Source of the DNA: Draconibacterium sp.
Lineage (GTDB): Bacteria > Bacteroidota > Bacteroidia > Bacteroidales > Prolixibacteraceae
Direction of reading: 5' to 3'
Length of the DNA stretch: 13,293 bases
Assembly (NCBI GenBank): GCA_030595485.1
Contig: JAUVDE010000050.1
Coordinates: 1-13,293, forward strand
Shown: positions 1 through 6,074 of the stretch, piece after piece
Layout: every line of letters starts with the position of its first letter
Position numbering within the stretch: the first letter of the stretch is position 1
Made by a program: the position numbers and the translations under genes
The notes under the pieces: generated by a model
What the model saw: the letters and a program-made list of their open reading frames with translations, nothing else
Database searches by the model: none
What the model was told of the DNA's origin: nothing

Positions 1-32
1 TATTTTCTTGAATTATCCCGATAGTTCTATGA

Positions 33-149
33 AAATATTAATCGTCTATGAAAAACCCGGACAATCTTGATGCGAAGTAATTATTAGAAGTCCCCTATAG
101 TCAGTATAGTTGGTTATTAACTAAAACGACACAAATATTATTCGTCTAT
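33..149 (+). repeat. Pair of 17-bp direct repeats 100 bp apart
   Basis: AAATATTAATCGTCTAT at 33-49 recurs at 133-149 with one change (A to T at the ninth base). The two copies are exactly 100 bp apart, in the same orientation, and both lie in the non-coding region before the hydrogenase gene. They could be two binding sites for a regulator or a decayed duplication. No known operator consensus is recognised. Chance is not excluded in such AT-rich sequence. Confidence 0.4.
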
Positions 150-279
150 TATTTATCGACTTAGCTATTACAGAACACTAAAAACTGTTTCGGATTTTGG
201 TAACAATGATTCGCATTAACCCTGGCTTAACACCTAGCAAGTAATCTTAAAATTGGGCTGTAGAACACAAAAAAGGCAG

Positions 280-287
280 TACTTTTG
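280..287 (+). promoter_or_regulatory. Bacteroidota-type -7 promoter element (TAnnTTTG) for the hydrogenase
   Basis: TACTTTTG at 280-287 is an exact match to the TAnnTTTG -7 consensus used by the primary sigma factor of Bacteroidota. A TTG at 253-255 could serve as the -33 element, but the 24-bp spacing is longer than the usual ~19-21 bp, so only the -7 part is well supported. Transcription would start around 293-297, leaving a short leader with GAGG (301-304) before the ATG at 309. This argues that the TTG at 285, inside the promoter, is not a start codon. Confidence 0.5.
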
Positions 288-308
288 CGGCGTCAAAATC
301 GAGGTAAC

Positions 309-1730
309 ATGGGATACACAAGTAACACGCTAATAATCAGACGGGAACTCCTAAAGCAAATTATACGATTGTTTGCCGATGGCAAGCTAGTTGAAAACAT
401 CGATCGTATTCCCATTCAAATGGCTCCAAAAAACAAAGCGGCGCAACACCGTTGCTGTATTCACAAAGAGCGAGCAGTTATAAAATATAAAATGTTCCCA
501 TTATTGGGTTATACTGTTGACGATGAAAAGGATGAATTAACGCCATTGAGCACTTACGCCGCAAATGCACAAAAACGAGTAAAGGTAAAAGACGAAATTC
601 TTACTGTAGTTGACGAAGCTTGTACCAGTTGTGTAAAAGCCCAATATGTAGTCAGTAATTTGTGCCGTGGTTGTGTTGCCCGCCCATGTATAATGAATTG
701 CCCCAAAGATGCCGTTGCGATGGTCGATGGTCAGGCAAAAATAGACGCTTCGAAATGTATTAGTTGTGGTATTTGTAAAAAGCAGTGCCAGTACCATGCA
801 ATTATTCATGTTCCAATTCCGTGCGAGGCAGTTTGTCCGGTTAAAGCCATTACGAAAGATGAAAATGGGATTGAACGTATTGACGATGATAAGTGTATTT
901 ACTGTGGAAGATGTGTAATTGCCTGTCCGTTTGGAAGTATATTCGAGATTAGTCAAATTGTTGATATTCTGATGGCCATTCGGAGAGAAGAACATTTAAC
1001 TGCTATGTTTGCTCCTGCAATTCATGGTCAGTTTGACTTAAGCACCGGACAAATTGAAAGCCTGTTAAAAGAAATAGGTTTTAACGAAGTGGTTGAAGTT
1101 GCTGATGGTGCCCGTAAAACGATTGAACACGAATCAGCAGAATTTATTGAGCGAATTGATGAAGGTGCACCGTTTATGACCACCAGCTGTTGCCCAAGTT
1201 ATGTTGAAACCGTTGAAAAACATGTACCAAAATTAAAACCGTTTGTTTCCGATACTCCATCGCCAATGATGTATGCTGCAGACATTGCTAAAACACAATT
1301 CCCGCAAACAAAAACGGTATTTATTGGTCCCTGTATTGGAAAACGTAAAGAGGGTAAAAAGAATGATAAAGTGGATTATGTAATGTCGTTCGAAGAATTA
1401 AATGCCTTAATTGTTGCCCTCAACATTGACCTTGGTGCATTGCCCGATAACGAGAACCGTCACAATAAAAAAACATATGACCGCGGTTTCGCTTTGGTTG
1501 GAGGTGTTGCGGCAGCTGTTAAAGCTGAACGCCCTGATGCCAATATTAAAGAACTGGTAATTAATGGAATTGATAAAAAAGCCGTTGGAATGATGAAAGC
1601 TTATGCCCGCGGAAAAGCTCCGGCTAACTTTATCGAATTTATGAGTTGCGAAGGTGGTTGTATCAATGGTCCGGCATCGTTAGGCGAAATGGCCGGTAAC
1701 CGTAAGTTATTTAATTCGAATTTGAAGTAA
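309..1730 (+). CDS. [FeFe]-hydrogenase, group B-type, with N-terminal iron-sulfur domain
   Basis: Catalyses reversible H2/proton conversion, probably ferredoxin-linked in the cytoplasm. No signal peptide is seen. From the ATG at 309 (GAGG at 301-304) the protein is 473 aa. Residues 105-206 are rich in cysteine: C119/C122/C127/C131, C150/C153/C156/C160 and C196/C199/C202/C206 are ferredoxin-like [4Fe-4S] motifs. The H-cluster domain follows. Motif L1 is TSCCPS with C294 (proton-transfer cysteine) and C295. L2 is GPCIGK with C342 and K345, and E348 follows. L3 is MSCEGGCINGP with C447 and C451. L3 reads SCEGGC..GP rather than the ACPGGC..GGG of group A enzymes, and the N-terminus also fits the group B1/B3 family. 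All catalytic cysteines are present, so it should be active if HydE/F/G maturases exist elsewhere. No NADH- or formate-linked subunit is adjacent, so it may act alone. The assignment to group B rather than C/D is by motif memory. Confidence 0.93.
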   Translation: MGYTSNTLIIRRELLKQIIRLFADGKLVENIDRIPIQMAPKNKAAQHRCCIHKERAVIKYKMFPLLGYTVDDEKDELTPLSTYAANAQKRVKVKDEILTVVDEACTSCVKAQYVVSNLCRGCVARPCIMNCPKDAVAMVDGQAKIDASKCISCGICKKQCQYHAIIHVPIPCEAVCPVKAITKDENGIERIDDDKCIYCGRCVIACPFGSIFEISQIVDILMAIRREEHLTAMFAPAIHGQFDLSTGQIESLLKEIGFNEVVEVADGARKTIEHESAEFIERIDEGAPFMTTSCCPSYVETVEKHVPKLKPFVSDTPSPMMYAADIAKTQFPQTKTVFIGPCIGKRKEGKKNDKVDYVMSFEELNALIVALNIDLGALPDNENRHNKKTYDRGFALVGGVAAAVKAERPDANIKELVINGIDKKAVGMMKAYARGKAPANFIEFMSCEGGCINGPASLGEMAGNRKLFNSNLK

Positions 1731-1734
1731 AAGC

Positions 1735-1816
1735 ATTGTCATTTCTAACAAAACAAGGATTTTATTTCCTGGAAACAGATTTCTCACATTCATTCTTCAA
1801 GATTCGAAATGACAAT
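1735..1816. repeat. ~80-bp palindromic intergenic repeat (ATTGTCATTTC ... GAAATGACAAT)
   Basis: ATTGTCATTTC at 1735-1745 is the exact reverse complement of GAAATGACAAT at 1806-1816, giving perfect 11-bp ends around 60 bp. The interior contains the smaller palindrome TTTCC-T-GGAAA (1765-1775). The element starts five bases after the hydrogenase stop and ends 14 bases before the kinase start, so it fills the spacer. Elements with GTCATTTC/GAAATGAC ends are a common intergenic REP- or MITE-like class in Bacteroidota (from memory). It could fold in RNA and act as a transcription attenuator between the two genes. Confidence 0.65.
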
Positions 1817-1830
1817 AAAAAGATAGATTC

Positions 1831-2811
1831 ATGAACCAACACTTTCAAAATACGATACTAAAAGCAACAGGAGCTGAAAGCCTAAGCGAAATTGAAGTCA
1901 TTCAAACTCTTTGGAGTGGTTATGGCGAAATTGTACGTTTTGGATTAGAAGGTTCAAAAATGAATAGTGTTGTCGTAAAACACGTTAATCTTCCCGAAGA
2001 AGGAAACCATCCGCGAGGATGGAATACTGACCTTTCTCATCAGCGGAAATTAAAATCATATAAAGTTGAAACTGAATGGTATAAAAACCTCAGCAAAAAC
2101 TGCAACGATGCTTGTAAAATCCCTAAATGTTTTGCTCTAGAAACTAAGGGCAGCGAAGTATTAATGGTACTGGAAGATTTAGATGAAACAGGTTTTGCCG
2201 GGCGTTTAAATTCGTCGGCAAACTGGGATAATATAAATGCTTGTTTAAAATGGCTGGCAAATTTTCACGCTACTTTTTTAAATACCAAAGCAAACGGTTT
2301 ATGGGAAACGGGCACCTATTGGCATTTGGAAACCCGTCCGGAAGAATTGGTAGCACTTGAAGATTTACCACTTAAAAATGCTGCTTCAGCAATCGATAAA
2401 AAACTAAATGAAAGCCCTTTTCAAACACTTGTACATGGCGATGCCAAACTGGCAAATTTTTGTTTTTCGAATGATGGGAAAAAAGTAGCTGCTGTCGATT
2501 TTCAATACACTGGAGGTGGCTGCGGAATGAAAGATGTAGCCTACTTTATTGGTAGTTGCATGAGCGAAAAAGATTGCGAACATTTTGAAGATAAGATTCT
2601 GGATTTCTATTTTGCTGAACTTAAAAATGCTGTTGCAGCTAAAAATAGTACCGTAGATTTGGAAGCGCTTGAAAACGACTGGCGGAAGCTTTATCATGTT
2701 GCCTGGGCCGATTTTCATCGTTTTGTAAAAGGCTGGCATCCTGGCCACTGGAAAATTAATTCGTATAGTGAACGTGTTTCTCGAGAAGTCGTGAAAAAAC
2801 TAAATTCATAG
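1831..2811 (+). CDS. Small-molecule phosphotransferase of the aminoglycoside/choline/ecdysteroid-kinase-like superfamily
   Basis: The 326-aa protein has the kinase-like fold signatures of the APH/choline kinase superfamily. K50 in VVVKHV is a candidate ATP-binding lysine. H202-G-D204-AKLA-N209 is the HGDxxxxN catalytic loop, with D204 as base. D223 in VDFQYTGGG takes the metal-binding DF(Q) position. The DFQ variant and the overall layout resemble the EcKinase-like branch, whose bacterial members have no settled substrate; some database entries carry the uninformative name 'oxidoreductase family protein'. No signal peptide or membrane segment is seen, so it should be cytoplasmic. The inositol-monophosphatase-family gene lies next downstream on the same strand, 166 bp away, raising the idea of opposing kinase and phosphatase steps. 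Antibiotic resistance is not implied by the fold. Family is confident, substrate unknown. Confidence 0.8.
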   Translation: MNQHFQNTILKATGAESLSEIEVIQTLWSGYGEIVRFGLEGSKMNSVVVKHVNLPEEGNHPRGWNTDLSHQRKLKSYKVETEWYKNLSKNCNDACKIPKCFALETKGSEVLMVLEDLDETGFAGRLNSSANWDNINACLKWLANFHATFLNTKANGLWETGTYWHLETRPEELVALEDLPLKNAASAIDKKLNESPFQTLVHGDAKLANFCFSNDGKKVAAVDFQYTGGGCGMKDVAYFIGSCMSEKDCEHFEDKILDFYFAELKNAVAAKNSTVDLEALENDWRKLYHVAWADFHRFVKGWHPGHWKINSYSERVSREVVKKLNS

Positions 2812-2822
2812 TCGTTCTGTTC

Positions 2823-2856
2823 CTTTGAGACTTCTTTGAGTAACTTTGTGGCTTTG
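2823..2856. repeat. Fragment with periodic CTTTG units
   Basis: CTTTG occurs four times at 2823-2827, 2834-2838, 2844-2848 and 2852-2856, spaced 11, 10 and 8 bp. The texture matches one arm of the CTTTGCG/CGCAAAG palindromic element at 13094-13200. It is probably a decayed half-copy of that class or a relative with CTTTGTG units. It lies just after the kinase stop and directly before a different repeat. A chance T-rich run is possible. Confidence 0.4.
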
Positions 2857-2870
2857 GTATTTAATACCGA

Positions 2871-2935
2871 CGTCACCCTGAACTGGTTTCAGGGTCTGTT
2901 TACAAAAAGGATTCTGAAACAAGTCCAGAATGACG
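2871..2935. repeat. Double-hairpin intergenic repeat (CGTCACCCTGAAC ... CCAGAATGACG)
   Basis: Two imperfectly complementary arms, 2871-2897 and 2909-2935, begin with CGTCA and end with TGACG. Each arm folds on itself: CCCTGAA/TTCAGGG in the left arm and ATTCTG/CAGAAT in the right arm. This is a widespread intergenic palindromic repeat type in Bacteroidota; its translation produces the familiar spurious peptide VILDLFQNPF in the reverse frame. The short palindrome GGTATT-T-AATACC (2856-2868) adjoins its left end. It sits between the kinase and phosphatase genes and could influence termination or transcript processing. Confidence 0.7.
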
Positions 2936-2977
2936 GCTTTCAAGGTTTGTTCATCAAATATAGAAAAACAAAACAGT

Positions 2978-3856
2978 ATGAAACTTACAGCAAACGATTT
3001 AAATACACTTTGCAAAACAGCCATCGAAGCGGCAAAAAAGGCAGGCCAGCTTATCAGTAGTTATGCCAATAAAAATGTTGCTGTTCAAAATAAAGAAGCC
3101 GCCGACAGTCTGGCATCACAAGTAGTTACCAAAGTAGACGTAAAAGCCCAAAACATTATTCTTGATATTCTCTCTCCTACTCTTGAGAAATACGATTTAG
3201 CCTTGTTAACCGAAGAAAGTGTTGACGATAAAAGTCGCTTTGAAAAAGACTATTTTTGGTGTATCGATCCCATGGACGGAACGCTTGCCTTCACAGAAAA
3301 AACACCCGGTTATGCTGTTTCTATTGCTTTGGTAGCAAAAAGTGGAGAATCGCAATTGGGTGTGGTATTCGATCCTATAACTGGAATTCTATACCATGCA
3401 ATAAAGGGATTTGGTGCTTTTAAGAACGAACAAGTGTGGAAACCCAATTTATTAGATTCAGGCACATCGACATTTACACTTCAAATGGATCGAACTTTTT
3501 TAAAGCATCCGGAATTTGAAAACATTCAGGAAGAATTAAAACAATACGCCCAAAATTTAGGTTTCAGTGAATTCAAAATACAGAAACAAGCTGGTGCTGT
3601 ATTAAATGCAATTTGGGTACTTAGCAAGGCTCCAAGTTGTTATTTTAAACTGCCCAAACCAACTCTGGGTGGTGGAAGCTTATGGGATTTTGCTGCCACC
3701 GCATGCATCGCTTCAGAGGCGGGTGCTTATGGAAAAAGTTTTGATGACTCGCCATTGGATTTAAACCGTGCTGATTCAACGTTTATGAATCATAAAGGAG
3801 CAATGTTTGCCAGTGACAAAAAGTTAGCTTCTAAAATTCAAACCCTTTTATCTTAG
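2978..3856 (+). CDS. Inositol monophosphatase / CysQ-family phosphatase
   Basis: A Mg2+-dependent phosphatase acting on inositol phosphates, fructose-1,6-bisphosphate-like sugars or 3'-phosphoadenosine 5'-phosphate. The start at 2978 is preferred, giving 292 aa. The in-frame ATG at 2930 lies inside the palindromic repeat, and its extra 16 residues do not resemble the family. Seen motifs: TKVDVKAQ near the N-terminus, E79/E80 (LLTEES), the signature D97-P-M-D100-G-T102 that binds metals, and W-D237-FAATACIASEAGA near the C-terminus, where the aspartate is the third metal site. All key acidic residues are present. Length is slightly above the usual ~260-280 aa. No signal peptide, so cytoplasmic. 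Sulfate assimilation (CysQ) is possible, but no cys genes are in view. The last 26 bp overlap the 3' end of the convergent AsmA-like gene. Confidence 0.85.
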   Translation: MKLTANDLNTLCKTAIEAAKKAGQLISSYANKNVAVQNKEAADSLASQVVTKVDVKAQNIILDILSPTLEKYDLALLTEESVDDKSRFEKDYFWCIDPMDGTLAFTEKTPGYAVSIALVAKSGESQLGVVFDPITGILYHAIKGFGAFKNEQVWKPNLLDSGTSTFTLQMDRTFLKHPEFENIQEELKQYAQNLGFSEFKIQKQAGAVLNAIWVLSKAPSCYFKLPKPTLGGGSLWDFAATACIASEAGAYGKSFDDSPLDLNRADSTFMNHKGAMFASDKKLASKIQTLLS

Positions 3857-5099
3857 GACTTCCAAACTTTCCACTTAGTTCCAAAACAATTACACCATCT
3901 TCGCGCGGAAGATCTTTACCCATTTGTTGTTCAAAACCATGTAGCATTTCCTCCAACTCGGGCGACAAATTTTTTACTTTAAGCTCTGCCTTATTTATAT
4001 CTGAATTGGCTGGATTGGAAGCGTTCATACTTACATCAGCAAATACGCTTGCATCTATTAATGAGCTCTTTATTTGAGTATCAGTAATTCTCAATTTCTC
4101 ATCAGTCATTTTATAATTTACCTCCAACTTTTCCACATCAATATTATTAACGGGTAACTGAAAGATGCCACTTCCACCAGAATTATTTTCATCCTTGTAA
4201 TCTAGCTTCAATTTTTCCACAATCAACTTCATTTCTCCTTCTGGAAATGTTCTACTATCGAAGTTCATTCGAGAGTTAGTTTTAAATTCCAATTTCTTTA
4301 AGCTAAATTCTCCTTTACCTCCATTTCTGTCTTCCCACTTAATATCTTTTGGATGAAAAAGTAAATCGGCATTCATCTCAGCAGTTTGTGGTTTAAAGTT
4401 ATTTAAACCGTTTCCCACATATTTAAAAGTGGTGTTGCCTTTGTACGAAATAACTGGCGACTCGATTGAAAACTGTTTAATATTTAACTCATTTGTTTCG
4501 GGCAGAAAAACCAGAGTGTAACTTCCCTTATCCATTTCGGTAAATTGTTTCTGCAATTCGGAAAATGGAGGCACATTTAAATATCCTTCCGCCAAATTCA
4601 TCTTCAATTTTGAAAACGAGAATTCCAGTTCTTGTTTTTTATGCGGAAAACGCGATTGTATATTCTCAAAATCAGCTTTAGTTAAATGCCCATTAAAATC
4701 AACAGTTAAATCCTGCATCTCCACAAAAATATCTGATTCACTTACTGCAAACGTAGGTTCAACAAAACGTAATTTAAGCGAATATATTTCTTCAAAGTCA
4801 TTACTCTCAGCCAAACGAAGCGCTTCCTGATAAGTAATATCAATATCCAACTCTTTACTCTTAAAGCTCATTTTATCAGCCAAATCAGAAACCGAAATAT
4901 CCACTATTTTAACTTTTGAGAAAAGCGGATTTACTTTCACTTCTGAATATATAATTGCAACAGGAAGTTCGTTTTTTGCAATTTTAGATTTTAGCTGAAG
5001 GTCAATTTCTTTGGCAATCTTGTTTCCATAGATTCCGTTGGTAACAAATACTGCAACAATTAGTAATATGACAATAGGAAGGACAATTTTGGTTTTCAT
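3831..5099 (-). CDS. AsmA/YdgA-like membrane-anchored protein
   Basis: The 422-aa protein has one N-terminal membrane segment (about residues 5-21) with a short positively charged start, then a long beta-rich region that would lie in the periplasm. The segment after the anchor (NGIYGNKIAKEIDLQLKSKI) and the repeated beta strands recall YdgA/DUF945 and AsmA-like proteins. The C-terminal LSGKFGSPKIKG resembles the strand that ends AsmA domains. AsmA-like proteins are linked to phospholipid movement between membranes or outer-membrane assembly; a role here is inference. ACCTCC on the reverse strand just before the ATG is not a normal Shine-Dalgarno, so the start rests on the signal anchor. The 3' end runs 26 bp into the convergent phosphatase gene. 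The lipoprotein gene lies 150 bp upstream on the same strand. Confidence 0.65.
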   Translation of the reverse strand: MKTKIVLPIVILLIVAVFVTNGIYGNKIAKEIDLQLKSKIAKNELPVAIIYSEVKVNPLFSKVKIVDISVSDLADKMSFKSKELDIDITYQEALRLAESNDFEEIYSLKLRFVEPTFAVSESDIFVEMQDLTVDFNGHLTKADFENIQSRFPHKKQELEFSFSKLKMNLAEGYLNVPPFSELQKQFTEMDKGSYTLVFLPETNELNIKQFSIESPVISYKGNTTFKYVGNGLNNFKPQTAEMNADLLFHPKDIKWEDRNGGKGEFSLKKLEFKTNSRMNFDSRTFPEGEMKLIVEKLKLDYKDENNSGGSGIFQLPVNNIDVEKLEVNYKMTDEKLRITDTQIKSSLIDASVFADVSMNASNPANSDINKAELKVKNLSPELEEMLHGFEQQMGKDLPREDGVIVLELSGKFGSPKIKGFEF

Positions 5100-5249
5100 T
5101 CGGAGGTAATTAAAGTGAATCCAATTTCTAGCAACAATTGATGAATAAAAGCAAGAATTTTATGTTAAGAATAAAAAGTTGTTTTAATACCACCTTCTGC
5201 GCCATAAAATATGAAAGAAAAAAGTCGACTAAAAATTAAAACCTTAATA

Positions 5250-5984
5250 CTACTGCAAACTAATGGTTTTTGAAACCACACACTTATTTCGATAACGTGT
5301 AGAGAAAACCGCTGTTACTGTTACCTTTTTCTTTGATGCGGCAACGATAACTTCACCTAATCCATTTTTAACCTGTAAACCTTTTAGGCCTTTGGACAGG
5401 TATTTCCCTTCAACTAAATCCCCAATAAAATAATCAACATTAGTTGTTTTTTTAGACAAACTGGCGCTAACATAATAACCGGTTGCAGTACGGTTTGCCG
5501 ATACAATAAGCGTAGGTTGTTTAATGGCTTTTCCCGATTTTGTAAATTCTTTTATCCCAAGTCCCGGATTGCCCTCTTTATATTCGTACTCTGCCTGAAG
5601 CATTCCGTTTTCATGGTAACGTTTACAAATACCATCCAACTTATTCTTTTTATAAAACTGTTCTTTCCAAACCGATGGTTTTGCTCCCTCGGCAGCGAGA
5701 TAATAGGTATAAGCAGTCCCTACTTTTAAACCATGATTATATGGAATAGCTGAGTACAAACTTCCGTTACTGTAAAAGCGTTTTTGAATGCCATGTTTCA
5801 TGCTTGTTCCTCTAAGTACCGGTATTTCATACTCGATAGCATCGCTGTTTTTATACGGTTTCTTAATCAGCTGAATACTATCAGCTTCGGCACTTGCAAG
5901 CCCAGCCTCTTGCTTTTTAGGTTGAGTTGTACAAGCTGCGATAAGAAAAAGAAGAGCAAAGACAGAGAATATGACTTGTTTCAT
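5250..5984 (-). CDS. MORN-variant repeat lipoprotein
   Basis: A 244-aa lipoprotein: signal peptide ending in FLIAAC with C18 as the lipidated cysteine. Residues 64-96 and 108-150 contain MORN-variant repeats of the form H/DG-x-(K)RYHENGxLxAEYEYKEG. These are seen in many Bacteroidota proteins, including some annotated 'toxin-antitoxin system YwqK family antitoxin', although that label is not evidence of an antitoxin role. Residues 165-244 form a beta-rich tail with many lysines and no recognised domain. It probably sits on the periplasmic or outer face of the envelope and binds or scaffolds something. The PNGase gene lies 90 bp upstream on the same strand, so co-transcription is possible. Function unknown. 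Confidence 0.75.
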   Translation of the reverse strand: MKQVIFSVFALLFLIAACTTQPKKQEAGLASAEADSIQLIKKPYKNSDAIEYEIPVLRGTSMKHGIQKRFYSNGSLYSAIPYNHGLKVGTAYTYYLAAEGAKPSVWKEQFYKKNKLDGICKRYHENGMLQAEYEYKEGNPGLGIKEFTKSGKAIKQPTLIVSANRTATGYYVSASLSKKTTNVDYFIGDLVEGKYLSKGLKGLQVKNGLGEVIVAASKKKVTVTAVFSTRYRNKCVVSKTISLQ

Positions 5985-6074
5985 CTGTATGAAATGTTTT
6001 GGTTTTATTGAAGCTAAAAGTATCGATTTAAAACCGGATAAATAAAGTTATACGGCAAAAAATACGTGACATGA

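Larger units (their letters stand above)
1..308. other. Non-coding leader region upstream of the hydrogenase
   Basis: No convincing gene is seen here on either strand, and no tRNA-like or other structured RNA was recognised. It contains a 17-bp near-identical direct repeat (33-49 and 133-149) and short palindromes such as ATAGTTCTAT (21-30) and CTATA-gtcag-TATAG (95-109). The promoter-like element of the downstream hydrogenase gene lies at 280-287. The region is AT-rich and probably holds the hydrogenase promoter and any operator. It could also carry the 3' spacer of a gene to the left of the window. Confidence 0.6.

Noticed and set aside
285..308. TTG start extending the hydrogenase by eight residues
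   Set aside because: The TTG is part of the -7 promoter element TACTTTTG. The ATG at 309 has GAGG a few bases upstream and gives the family-like N-terminus MGYTSNTL.
537..995. 152-aa reverse-strand frame
   Set aside because: It lies opposite the iron-sulfur region of the hydrogenase; its composition (Asn/Thr-rich) is a shadow of the real frame.
1831..2811. Aminoglycoside resistance gene
   Set aside because: The HGDxxxxN and DFQ motifs define only the broad kinase superfamily. The layout is closer to EcKinase-like proteins and the context is metabolic.
2930..2977. Upstream ATG for the phosphatase gene
   Set aside because: It lies in the end of the palindromic repeat, and the added residues look like translated repeat. 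The ATG at 2978 gives a normal family N-terminus.
2806..3024. 72-aa reverse-strand frame with VILDLFQNPF
   Set aside because: This is the usual spurious translation of an intergenic repeat and overlaps the phosphatase gene start.
5250..5984. Antitoxin role for the MORN-variant lipoprotein
   Set aside because: The YwqK 'antitoxin' label attaches to this repeat type by annotation only. The protein is an exported lipoprotein and no toxin gene is adjacent.
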